This document shows, in pieces, positions 51,868-59,501 of a DNA stretch of 64,000 nucleotides. A program made the translations under genes and the position numbers. How positions within the stretch are numbered: the stretch's first letter is position 1; every line of letters begins with the position of its first letter. A model generated the notes under the pieces. That model was not told the origin of the DNA, did not search any database, and saw only the letters and a list, made by a program, of their open reading frames with translations. The DNA is from Pseudomonas sp. FeN3W (GTDB lineage: Bacteria; Pseudomonadota; Gammaproteobacteria; Pseudomonadales; Pseudomonadaceae): positions 3,425,001 through 3,489,000 of the forward strand of contig CP136010.1 in assembly GCA_030263805.2 (NCBI GenBank). Direction: 5' to 3'.

Positions 51868-52899
51868 TCAGTAATCCGGCTCTGGCAGGCTGCTGAGAAT
51901 GTGTCGGTAGCTGCTCATGCGTTGTGGCTGGATGCGCCCGTCTTCCAGCGCCTGGAGCAGCGCGCAGCCAGGTTCGCGATCATGCTTGCAGTCGCGGAAG
52001 CGGCAGTGCCCGAGCAGATCCTGGAATTCGATGAAACCCGCTTCGACGTCGGCACGGCTGACATGGCCGAGGCCGAATTCGCGGATGCCGGGGGAGTCGA
52101 TCAGCTCGCCGCCACCGGGAAAGTGGAACAGGCGTGCCGTGGTGGTGGTGTGGGTGCCTTTGCCGGTCATTTCCGACAGCGCCCCGACGCGGGTGTCGAC
52201 ACCCGGCAGCAGGCTGTTCACCAGCGAAGACTTGCCTACCCCGGATTGCCCGACGAAGACGCTTACGTGGCCGTCGAGCCGCGCCTTGAGCGCATCCATG
52301 CCGCCACCGCCGTGGGCCGAGACTTCCAGCAAGGGGTAGTTCAGCTGCCGATAGACCTCCAGCAGGCGATTCAGCGCGGCTTCGTTCTGCTCGTCGATCA
52401 GGTCGACCTTGTTCAACAGCAGCAACGGCGTGATGCCAGCGTGCTCCGCGGCGACCAGATAGCGGTCGATCAGGTTGGCGTGGGGCTCGGGTAGCGGCGC
52501 GAAGACGATCACGATCAGGTCGACGTTCGCCGCCACGGGCTTGAGCTGGCCACGGGTGTCCGGGCGGCAGAGTTCCGAATGGCGCGGCAATTGCGCGACG
52601 ATGACGCCGATGCCCTGGTTGCCCGGGCGCCAGACCACACGATCGCCGGTGACCAGGGCTGGCAGGTTGGCGCGCAGGTGGCAGCGGAAGACCTGCCCGC
52701 TGTGTTCGCCTTCCAGCGCTTCCACCTCGACCTGCACGCCGAAGTGCGCGATGACCAGTCCGGTCTGCTCCGGGCCGAGATCGCCGCCTTCGAGCTCTTC
52801 GAGTGCACGGCTTTCGCGACGCGCGGCGCGGGCGGCGCGCTCTTCCTGGATCTTCTCGATACGCCAGCTCTGCCGGCGGTTGAGTTGGCGTTTGGCCAT
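51868..52899 (-). CDS. rsgA: Small-subunit ribosome biogenesis GTPase RsgA
   Basis: 343 residues. Circularly permuted GTPase: G4 NKVD (163-166) comes before G1 GQSGVGKSS (217-225) and G3 DSPGIREFGL. An OB-fold precedes the GTPase and a C-terminal zinc knuckle follows (CRFRDCKHDREPGC). It checks late 30S maturation. ATG 52899 (MAKRQLNRRQSWRIEKIQ) matches family starts; the frame to 52947 is not needed. Positioned between motB and orn, as in other Pseudomonas. Confidence 0.96.
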   Translation of the reverse strand: MAKRQLNRRQSWRIEKIQEERAARAARRESRALEELEGGDLGPEQTGLVIAHFGVQVEVEALEGEHSGQVFRCHLRANLPALVTGDRVVWRPGNQGIGVIVAQLPRHSELCRPDTRGQLKPVAANVDLIVIVFAPLPEPHANLIDRYLVAAEHAGITPLLLLNKVDLIDEQNEAALNRLLEVYRQLNYPLLEVSAHGGGGMDALKARLDGHVSVFVGQSGVGKSSLVNSLLPGVDTRVGALSEMTGKGTHTTTTARLFHFPGGGELIDSPGIREFGLGHVSRADVEAGFIEFQDLLGHCRFRDCKHDREPGCALLQALEDGRIQPQRMSSYRHILSSLPEPDY

Positions 52900-53021
52900 G
52901 GAGTCGGGCTGTCTCTGAGGTGGGGGAGCGAGTCTAGCATGCTGCACTGTGGCGGCTTCGGCCTGTATGAGGCCGGGGCGGGCGGTTAGACTGCGGCCTT
53001 CGTCGCCGATGATTGCCGGTC

Positions 53022-53828
53022 ATGTCCGCCACCCTGTTCACTCGCCTGCCCATCCTGCGTGCGCTGCTGGCCCAGCTGTTGGCACTGTTGCTGGTCTGGC
53101 TGCTGGTGCTCGGGCTGGTCGGCGTGCTGGGTGTGCGCCCCGGCCTTATCCTCATGGCCGTCGCACAGGGCTGTCTGGCGGCGCTGATCGGGGCTCGGCT
53201 CGGATTGTCGGCCTGGTGGCTGGCGATCAACCTGATGTTCGTTCCGGGCCTGGTGCTGCTGCGAGATTTCGACGTGCCGGGCTGGTTGCCGCTGGGCGCG
53301 TTCACGTTGCTGTTGCTGTTGAACTGGAACGCCTTCACCGAGCGCGTGCCGCTCTATCTGACTGGCCGCGAAGCCGAGCGCCAGTTGCGCAACAGGCTGA
53401 ACGAGCTGCCGGCGGATTTTCGCTATATCGACCTGGGCAGCGGTTTGGCCGGCACCTTGTCGCGGTTGGCGCGGGACTTTCCGGCGGCGCAGTTCATCGG
53501 CGTGGAAACCGCGCCGCTGACCTTCGCGCTGTCCTGGCTGCGCTGCCTGCCGCGGCGCAACTGCCATATTCGCCTGCTCAGCCTGTGGCGGGTCGATCTC
53601 GCCGAGTACGACGTGGTCTATTGCTTCCTCTCACCCGCACCCATGGCCGCCCTGTGGGACAAGGCACACGCCGAGATGCGCCCCGGCGCGCGGTTGATCA
53701 GCAACAGTTTCGCGGTGCCAGGCGTCGAGCCGCTCGAAGTGCAGGAACTGAATGACTGGCGCCGCTCGCGGCTGCTGATCTGGTACCCCGGTGGCGCGAC
53801 ACCTGACGGCGCCGATACGAGCGGCTAA
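53022..53828 (+). CDS. Membrane-anchored SAM-dependent methyltransferase-like protein
   Basis: 268 residues from ATG 53022. The N-terminal 110 residues contain three or four hydrophobic helices (RALLAQLLALLLVWLLVLGL and others). The rest is a class I methyltransferase-like fold, with the SAM motif YIDLGSGLAGTLSRLARDF, then IGVETAPLTFALSWLRCLP and YDVVYCFLSPAPM. The motif order looks intact, so activity is plausible; the substrate is unknown. It is divergent from rsgA and 28 bases before orn, probably in the same transcript. Confidence 0.75.
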   Translation: MSATLFTRLPILRALLAQLLALLLVWLLVLGLVGVLGVRPGLILMAVAQGCLAALIGARLGLSAWWLAINLMFVPGLVLLRDFDVPGWLPLGAFTLLLLLNWNAFTERVPLYLTGREAERQLRNRLNELPADFRYIDLGSGLAGTLSRLARDFPAAQFIGVETAPLTFALSWLRCLPRRNCHIRLLSLWRVDLAEYDVVYCFLSPAPMAALWDKAHAEMRPGARLISNSFAVPGVEPLEVQELNDWRRSRLLIWYPGGATPDGADTSG

Positions 53829-53856
53829 ACTGCGCCGCACAGCCAAGGAGCCCGCC

Positions 53857-54399
53857 ATGCAGAACCCGCAGAACCTGATCTGGATCGACCTGGAAATGAC
53901 CGGTCTGGACCCGGATAACGACGTCATCATCGAGATGGCGACCATCGTCACCGACAGTCAGCTCAACGTGCTGGCCGAAGGGCCGGTGATCGCGGTGCAC
54001 CAGAGCGATGAAACGCTGGCGCGTATGGACGAGTGGAACACTCGTCAGCATGGCGGCTCGGGCCTGACCCAGCGTGTGCGTGAGAGCAGGATTTCCACCG
54101 CCGAGGCCGAGCAGGCGACGCTGGCTTTCCTCGAGCAGTGGGTGCCCAAGGGCAAGTCGCCGATCTGCGGCAACAGCATCTGCCAGGACCGACGCTTTCT
54201 CTATCGGCAGATGCCGAAGCTCGAGGCCTACTTCCACTACCGCAATCTGGACGTATCGACGCTCAAGGAGCTGGCGGCACGCTGGGCGCCGCAGATCATG
54301 GAAGGCTTCAAGAAGAGCGGCACGCACCTGGCGCTCGACGACATCCGCGATTCCATCGCCGAGCTGCGGCATTACCGCGAGCATTTCATCAAGGTCTGA
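53857..54399 (+). CDS. orn: Oligoribonuclease
   Basis: 180 residues. DEDDh exonuclease: Asp11 and Glu13 in WIDLEMTGLDPD, the ICGNSICQDRRFL motif, and HLALDDIRDSIAEL with the closing His and Asp. It degrades 2-5-nt RNAs, including pGpG from c-di-GMP breakdown. ATG 53857 has AAGGAG six bases upstream; the frame to 53791 overlaps the upstream gene and is rejected. Confidence 0.97.
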   Translation: MQNPQNLIWIDLEMTGLDPDNDVIIEMATIVTDSQLNVLAEGPVIAVHQSDETLARMDEWNTRQHGGSGLTQRVRESRISTAEAEQATLAFLEQWVPKGKSPICGNSICQDRRFLYRQMPKLEAYFHYRNLDVSTLKELAARWAPQIMEGFKKSGTHLALDDIRDSIAELRHYREHFIKV

Positions 54400-54424
54400 T
54401 AAAGCAGCTCGAAGCCATAAGCTT

Positions 54425-54435
54425 GAAGCTGGAAG
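54425..54435 (+). repeat. Single inverted copy of the downstream heptamer
   Basis: GAAGCTGGAAG is the reverse complement of part of the TTCCAGC array that starts 92 bases later, so a transcript reading out of orn could pair the two. It is flanked by two AAGCTT sites 54419-54445. Confidence 0.4.
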
Positions 54436-54526
54436 AAAAAAGCTTGTGAGCCGAACTCGCTTCAGGCAGAGGGCGGGTTGCGACCCGCCGTTGCGCTTGA
54501 CAGCTTTAACGCCACCCCCAAACTCT

Positions 54527-54603
54527 TTCCAGCTTCCAGCTTCCAGCTTCCAGCTTCCAGCTTCCAGCTTCCAGCTTCCAGCTTCCAGCTTCCAGCTTCC
54601 AGC
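54527..54603. repeat. Eleven perfect copies of the heptamer TTCCAGC
   Basis: 77 bases made of 11 identical TTCCAGC units without any mismatch, in the 290-base gap between orn and the oxidoreductase gene. Because 7 is not a multiple of 3, three repeats encode a 7-residue periodicity (LEAGSWK on the minus strand), but no gene uses it. It is likely to vary in copy number by slippage. A GGATCACGCTTCACCGATCC hairpin (about 54611-54630) follows. Confidence 0.95.
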
Positions 54604-54646
54604 TGTAGGCCGGATCACGCTTCACCGATCCGGCGGGCGGAGCCAC

Positions 54647-54672
54647 GGTGGATGTAAAAAGCGACATCCACC
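54647..54672. terminator. Hairpin between orn and the oxidoreductase gene
   Basis: GGTGGATGT, loop AAAAAGCG, ACATCCACC: perfect 9-bp stem. Similar GTGGAT...ATCCAC palindromes are common intergenic repeats in Pseudomonas. It lies between convergent genes and may contribute to termination; there is no T-run. Confidence 0.4.
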
Positions 54673-54689
54673 CTACGCGGGCTTGCAGC

Positions 54690-55331
54690 TTATTTCCCCA
54701 ACTTCCTCAATTCATCCGATTCGACGATGCGTACGCCGTCGCCTTCTTCCAGCGCCAGCCGCCACAGCGCTCGAGCCAGCGTGCAGGTCTCGATGCCGTG
54801 GTACTTGCCCGGCAGCAGCTGCGACAGGGGCGCCACGATACGTTCGCTCAACCGTGGCTCCAGGCGTGGACCGATCAGCTGAGAGGGGCGGGCGATGGTC
54901 AGCTGTGGCCAGTCCTGCTGCTGCAGCGCCGCTTCCATTTCGCCTTTGACCTTGAGGTAGAAGATCGAACTGTCCGGGTTGGCCCCCAGCGAGCTGATCA
55001 CCAGCAAGTGACGCGCGCCCATCTCCTTAGCCCGGCGGGCAACCGCCAGCACCAAATCATGATCGATGGCGCGGAACGCCTCCTGGCCACCGGCCTGCTT
55101 TAGCGTGCTGCCCAGGCAGCAGAAGGCCGTGTCGATCTCGCCGCCCAGCGTTGGCAGCAACGCCAGCAGCTCTCCGACCGGGTTTTCCAGGCGCTGATGG
55201 GCCGCCAATGGCCTGCGTGTGGGCGCCAGCACGCGTTCGACGGTGGGTTCGTTGAGCAGGCGATCGAGCAGGTGCTCGCCAGTGAGTCCGGTGGCGCCGG
55301 CAAGCAGAATGCGCTGTGGCGTCAAATACAT
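54690..55331 (-). CDS. NAD(P)-binding oxidoreductase (atypical SDR, HTATIP2-like)
   Basis: 213 residues. A Rossmann start ILLAGATGLTGEHLLDRLL, then AFCCLGSTLKQAGGQEAF, a HLLVISSLGANPDSSIFYLKVKGEME segment with Ser and Tyr-x-x-x-Lys, and PSQLIGPR. This is the atypical SDR type (YbjT/HTATIP2-like). Substrate unknown. ATG 55331 has AGGAG eight bases upstream. It follows the C13-peptidase gene by 19 bases on the same strand, so the two are probably cotranscribed. Confidence 0.83.
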   Translation of the reverse strand: MYLTPQRILLAGATGLTGEHLLDRLLNEPTVERVLAPTRRPLAAHQRLENPVGELLALLPTLGGEIDTAFCCLGSTLKQAGGQEAFRAIDHDLVLAVARRAKEMGARHLLVISSLGANPDSSIFYLKVKGEMEAALQQQDWPQLTIARPSQLIGPRLEPRLSERIVAPLSQLLPGKYHGIETCTLARALWRLALEEGDGVRIVESDELRKLGK

Positions 55332-55350
55332 GGTCTTGCTCCTGTGGCGA

Positions 55351-57024
55351 TCATTGGGTGGCGCGCCGCTGCTGCAGCTCCTGCCAGCGTTGGACGACCG
55401 CTTCCGGCGCCCAAATTTGCGGTTCCGATGCCTGATAGTCGTCGGCCTGCTCGCGTTCGGCAACTTTTGCTGCGGCCAGCGTGAAGGCCTGCACGATATC
55501 GTCGGTTTCCTGCAGCGCTTCGGCGAACAGCGCGCGGCCGAAGTAGGTGAAGTCGCTCTGCTCGGAGCAGCCGAAGGACACCCGGTCGGCGCGGGCGGCG
55601 GTCATGATCAGCGTCTGCTCGTTCTTCAGTGGCTCGATGAAACCGCCGGAATAGCAGGCCGAGATCACCAGGATGACCTTGCGCTTGGCGAGCGGCGCGA
55701 GCAGTTGCGCCAGATCCGCTGCCGGCAGGTCGTCCAGCGAAAGACGCGGCTGGTTCAGCACCAGTTCGTGGTCCGCCGAACCGTGGCTGGTGAAATAGAG
55801 AAAGATCAGGTCTTCCTCGCCACTGCGTTCGGCCAGCGCGCGAATCGCTCGGGTCAGGTTCTCCCGGGTCGCCAGCGGCCGGTCGACGAGATGGTCGCGG
55901 TGGTTGACCAGGCTGAGTTGGCCATGGGCGGCGAAACGCTCGGCGAGCAGCTTCTGTACGTAATCGGTTTCGCGCATGAACACGCTCTGCCGGCCATCGC
56001 CGGCCACGGTCAGCGTATAGAGGTCCTGGGCAGGGCTGGAAGGCGGTAGCGCACTGATCGCACGCTCGAGCAGCGAGCCTTGTCCCAGCAGCGCGAGCTC
56101 GAGCGGGTCCGATAGCGCGTCTGCCTGCTCGTCGCGGACGCGTCGGTCATTACGCCAGCTGCCGCGCAGCTCGGTGCCGTCGGCTTGGGTCAGTACGCCC
56201 TCGCCGTCGAAGTGTCCGTGGCGGAAACCGCCGGTATAGAAGCTACCGTCTGCGCGATCGAGACGGCCCTGGCCGTGGTAGCGCCAGTTGCGGAACTGCC
56301 CGCTGTAGCGGCTGCCATCGCTGGCAACGTAAGTGCCGGTGCCGCTCAGTTCGCCGTGGACGAAGGTGCCGTTCCAGGCGTTGCCCTCGCTGTCCTCGTA
56401 GCGTCCCTGGCCATGAAACTGATCGTTCTCGAAGTTGCCGCTGTAGCGCTCGCCATGCTCGGTCGAAAAGCTGCCTTCGCCGTTCAGGTTGCCCGCGTTG
56501 AAATGCCCGCTGAGTTGACCATTGGCGTCGCTGCGGGTGCCCGGTCCATCCGGCTGGCCTTTGCTGAACTGCCCTTGATGACTGAAGCCGTCGGCATATT
56601 CCAGGCTGCCCTGGCCGTGGTAGAGGTTGTTGCGAAACTCGCCTTCGTAGACCGTGCCGTCCTGGCTGAAGCGCCCGTGGCCATGCATGCGTCCGGCCTG
56701 GAATTCGCCCTCGTAGACGCCACCCTCGACATAGCTGAAACGGCCCAGGCCGTCGAACAAGCCGTGCCTGAACTCACCCTCGTAGCGATCGCCTGTTGCG
56801 CTTTGCCAGGTGCCCAGGCCATGCCACTGGCCGTCCTTGAATTGGCCGAGGTAGTAGCTGCCGTTCGGGTAGTCGATACGACCGCTGCCCTGCAGCAAGC
56901 CGTCGACGATTTCGCCGCGATAGCGGCCGCCGTCCGGCAGCACTCCATCGGCAGGGGTGAGAGGCTCGCCCTCGCCGCAGGCGGTGAGCAGACCAAGTAA
57001 CAGGAAGGGAAGAAGACGCAGCAT
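55351..57024 (-). CDS. MORN-repeat lipoprotein with C13 (legumain-like) caspase-fold domain
   Basis: 557 residues. Lipoprotein signal with lipobox LLTAC (Cys16). Residues about 33-292 form eleven to twelve MORN repeats (pattern YxGxFxxGxxxGxG, for example GDRYEGEFRHGLFDGLGR). Residues about 310-545 form a C13-type cysteine peptidase with His414 (YFTSHGSADHE) and Cys457 (ISACYSGGF), the expected dyad. A lipid anchor places it in the inner or outer membrane facing the periplasm. The family is found in Pseudomonas, but its target is not known to me. Its partner downstream is the oxidoreductase. Confidence 0.87.
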   Translation of the reverse strand: MLRLLPFLLLGLLTACGEGEPLTPADGVLPDGGRYRGEIVDGLLQGSGRIDYPNGSYYLGQFKDGQWHGLGTWQSATGDRYEGEFRHGLFDGLGRFSYVEGGVYEGEFQAGRMHGHGRFSQDGTVYEGEFRNNLYHGQGSLEYADGFSHQGQFSKGQPDGPGTRSDANGQLSGHFNAGNLNGEGSFSTEHGERYSGNFENDQFHGQGRYEDSEGNAWNGTFVHGELSGTGTYVASDGSRYSGQFRNWRYHGQGRLDRADGSFYTGGFRHGHFDGEGVLTQADGTELRGSWRNDRRVRDEQADALSDPLELALLGQGSLLERAISALPPSSPAQDLYTLTVAGDGRQSVFMRETDYVQKLLAERFAAHGQLSLVNHRDHLVDRPLATRENLTRAIRALAERSGEEDLIFLYFTSHGSADHELVLNQPRLSLDDLPAADLAQLLAPLAKRKVILVISACYSGGFIEPLKNEQTLIMTAARADRVSFGCSEQSDFTYFGRALFAEALQETDDIVQAFTLAAAKVAEREQADDYQASEPQIWAPEAVVQRWQELQQRRATQ

Positions 57025-57101
57025 GCGGACATCCGCTCAGGCAGAACGTCCGCAGTATGCCGCAAACCGAGCGGGCTGCGACAATCGCGCAGAGTCGCCG
57101 C

Positions 57102-57557
57102 TTAGAGGACGCACAGCGCCAGGGTTTCGGCGATATAGGCCGGTTTTTCCGAGCCTTCGATCTCCATCACCGCGCGCGCCTTGAGCAGCCATTGCCCGGG
57201 ATTCTTCTCGTAGGCATCGATCAGCGTCAGTCCCAGGCGCACCCGCGAGCCGACCCTCACTGGCTGGATGAAGCGCAGGCTGTCCAGCCCATAGTTGACG
57301 CCCATCCGCGTGCCTTCCGGCACCACCATAAGGTCGCCAGACAACATCGGCAGCAACGACAGCGACAGGAAGCCATGGGCAATAGTGCCGCCGAACGGTG
57401 TTTGCGCGGCTTTTTCGGCATCGATGTGGATGAACTGGTGATCGCCGGTGCAGTCGGCGAACTGGTTGACGCGCTGCTGATCGACGGTCAGCCACTCGGA
57501 GTGGCCCAGTTCCTTGCCGATGTAATCCTTGAGCTGTGCGACGGGTACCTGTGGCAT
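57102..57557 (-). CDS. MaoC-like hotdog dehydratase ((R)-enoyl-CoA hydratase type)
   Basis: 151 residues. Hydratase-2 motif FADCTGDHQFIHIDAEKA with the catalytic Asp39 and His44, followed by TPFGGTIAHGFLSLSLLPML. Enzymes of this type hydrate enoyl-CoA to (R)-3-hydroxyacyl-CoA, in fatty acid or polyester metabolism. The gene is alone, with a small gap to the MORN gene at its 3' end. Confidence 0.88.
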   Translation of the reverse strand: MPQVPVAQLKDYIGKELGHSEWLTVDQQRVNQFADCTGDHQFIHIDAEKAAQTPFGGTIAHGFLSLSLLPMLSGDLMVVPEGTRMGVNYGLDSLRFIQPVRVGSRVRLGLTLIDAYEKNPGQWLLKARAVMEIEGSEKPAYIAETLALCVL

Positions 57558-57786
57558 GTGTCCTCCTGATTGTTCTTGTATGGCTGCGGCGATGTGCAGT
57601 CTGACTAGAGAGGGGCAGTGCCGGGCCCGAAGCGGCCGACTGGCTCTGCGTCATTTACAGCTCTAGATCAGCACGGGCAGGCGTCGCGGCAAACCAGCAT
57701 CGGCACCGCGAATGGCCCGTCATAGCGCTGCGCGGGCGCCTGCCGGCGTTGCCCTTTATACTGTCGCAATTTTGCGGGAGGCTCCC

Positions 57787-58149
57787 ATGCTGCTCAGAGG
57801 CCTGACCTGGCTGGTCGCGTTCCAGTTGCTCGGCACCGTGCTCAATGTGCTGTTCCTGCCCATGCTGCCGGGCCCCATCATCGGCATGGTGCTGCTGTTC
57901 GCCGGCCTGCTGGCGCGCGGCCGGGCCAGCGAATCACTGCAGTTGGCGGCGAGCAGTCTGTTGCGCTACCTGCCGCTGCTGTTGGTACCGCCGGCGGTGG
58001 GGGTGATGGCCTATACGGAGGCGATCCTCGATGATTTCTGGGCCATCGTCGGCGTGCTGGTGATTTCGCTGCTGGTCTCGCTGGTCTTCACCGGTTGGCT
58101 GATGCAGACGCTGATCCGGCGCAAGCGACGTCAACAGGAGGGCGCATGA
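57787..58149 (+). CDS. CidA/LrgA-family holin-like membrane protein
   Basis: 120 residues, four transmembrane helices, with family segments MLPGPIIGMVLLFAGLLARG and RYLPLLLVPPAVGVMAY. Partner of the LrgB-like protein; the pair is linked to murein hydrolase control and export of small metabolites. ATG 57787 has GGGAGG five bases upstream, and the upstream frame (57712) is not family sequence. It overlaps the LrgB gene by four bases (ATGA). Confidence 0.9.
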   Translation: MLLRGLTWLVAFQLLGTVLNVLFLPMLPGPIIGMVLLFAGLLARGRASESLQLAASSLLRYLPLLLVPPAVGVMAYTEAILDDFWAIVGVLVISLLVSLVFTGWLMQTLIRRKRRQQEGA

Positions 58150-58865
58150 TCGAACTGCACTGGCAGGCCGCCTGGGAGGCGCTGATCCATCATCCGCTGT
58201 TCGGCGTGGGCATCACCCTGGCAGCGTTTCAGCTGGCCTTCGCCGCCTACGAGAAGACCCGCTGGGTCTTCCTGCAACCGGTACTGGTGTCGATGACGCT
58301 GGTCGTCGGCATCCTGCTGTTGTGCGGGATCGCCTACGACGAATACCGCGTCAGCGCCCAGTGGCTGACCATCCTTCTGGGCCCGGCCACCGTTGCGCTT
58401 GCCGTGCCGCTGTACCTGAACCTGCGACGAATTCGCGAGTTGTTCGGGCCGATCGTGATCACTTTGCTGGTCGCCGGGGTGTTCGCCACGGCGCTGGGCA
58501 TGGCCCTGGCCTGGGCATTTGGCGCGGATGACATGATCCTGATGACCCTGGCGCCGAAGTCGGTCACTTCGCCGATCGCCATGCTGGTGGCCGAGCAGAT
58601 CGGCGGTGTGGTGGCGCTGGCGGCGGTGTTCGTGATGATCACCGGCGTGCTCGGTGCGATTTTCGGTCCGGAACTGTTGCGTCGGTTTGGCGTTCAGCAT
58701 CCTGCGGCCCGCGGCATTGCGCTCGGGCTGACCGCCCACGCCGTGGGTACCGCGCAGGCGCTGCAGGAAAGCGACGAGTGCGGTGCGTTCGCGGCCCTGG
58801 CCATGAGCTTGATGGGGGTAATGACTGCGGTGCTGTTGCCGTTGGTGGTTGCCTTGCTGCTGTGA
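58146..58865 (+). CDS. LrgB/CidB-family membrane protein
   Basis: 239 residues, seven to eight transmembrane helices, with LAPKSVTSPIAMLVAEQIGG (the conserved LrgB signature), FGPELLRRFGVQHPAARGIA and GLTAHAVGTAQALQESDECG near the C-terminus. It works with the CidA/LrgA-like neighbour. Translation is coupled by the ATGA overlap; the LON-domain gene follows 10 bases later, so a three-gene transcript is likely. Confidence 0.92.
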   Translation: MIELHWQAAWEALIHHPLFGVGITLAAFQLAFAAYEKTRWVFLQPVLVSMTLVVGILLLCGIAYDEYRVSAQWLTILLGPATVALAVPLYLNLRRIRELFGPIVITLLVAGVFATALGMALAWAFGADDMILMTLAPKSVTSPIAMLVAEQIGGVVALAAVFVMITGVLGAIFGPELLRRFGVQHPAARGIALGLTAHAVGTAQALQESDECGAFAALAMSLMGVMTAVLLPLVVALLL

Positions 58866-58875
58866 TGGAGTCGCC

Positions 58876-59460
58876 ATGAGATTGCCGTTGTTCCCGCTGG
58901 ATACCGTGCTGTTCCCCGGTTGTTTTCTCGACCTGCAGATTTTCGAAGCACGCTATCTCGACATGGTCAGCCAGTGCCTCAAGGCCGGGCATGGCTTTGG
59001 CGTGGTGCATATCCTGGAGGGCAAGGAGGTCGGTGCAGCGCCGGCGGCGTTCTCTCATATCGGTTGCGAAGCGCTGATTCGCGACTGGCAACAGCTGCCC
59101 AACGGCCTGTTGGGTATCCGGGTCGAAGGCGGGCGGCGCTTCGATGTGCAATCGTTCGAAGTGCTGCGTGACCAGCTGGCCGTCGCTCAGGTTGCCTGGC
59201 GCAGCGAAGCCGACAGCCAGCCGCTGGCCGAGCGGCACGCCGACCTGGTCGTGCTGCTCGCCGCGCTGGGCCAGCATCCGATGGTAAAAACCCTGGGGCT
59301 GGGCGGTGCCGTGAGCGATCAGGCGGCCCTGGCCAGTCAGCTGGCCTACCTGTTGCCGTTCGAAGCTGAACAGAAGATCGAATTGCTAGGGCTGGACGAG
59401 CCTGCGTTGCAGCTCGAGCAGATTCAAAGCCTGCTCGAGCGGTTGCAGGATGGGGCGTAG
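58876..59460 (+). CDS. LON peptidase substrate-binding domain protein
   Basis: 194 residues containing only the Lon N-terminal (substrate-binding, LAN) domain: LPLFPLDTVLFPGCFLDLQI, FEARYLDMVSQCL, and GFGVVHILEGKEVG. No AAA or protease domain is present. Stand-alone Lon-N proteins resemble human cereblon's Lon-like domain; their ligand is unknown. The ATG at 58876 follows TGGAG; ATG 58849 would overlap lrgB out of frame. Confidence 0.9.
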   Translation: MRLPLFPLDTVLFPGCFLDLQIFEARYLDMVSQCLKAGHGFGVVHILEGKEVGAAPAAFSHIGCEALIRDWQQLPNGLLGIRVEGGRRFDVQSFEVLRDQLAVAQVAWRSEADSQPLAERHADLVVLLAALGQHPMVKTLGLGGAVSDQAALASQLAYLLPFEAEQKIELLGLDEPALQLEQIQSLLERLQDGA

Positions 59461-59501
59461 CACCACGCTCTCAAAGTGATGCGAAAGAACGTCGCGTTGC
59501 C

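Noticed and set aside
54527..54603. CRISPR-like array
   Set aside because: Seven-base units with no spacers; a plain tandem repeat.
53698..54618. 306-codon minus-strand frame beginning with repeated LEAGSWK
   Set aside because: The repeats are the translated TTCCAGC array and the rest is antisense to orn; no start signal or domain.
57787..58865. Prophage holin/antiholin pair
   Set aside because: Sequence and order match chromosomal CidA/LrgA and LrgB families; no endolysin, spanin or other phage gene nearby.
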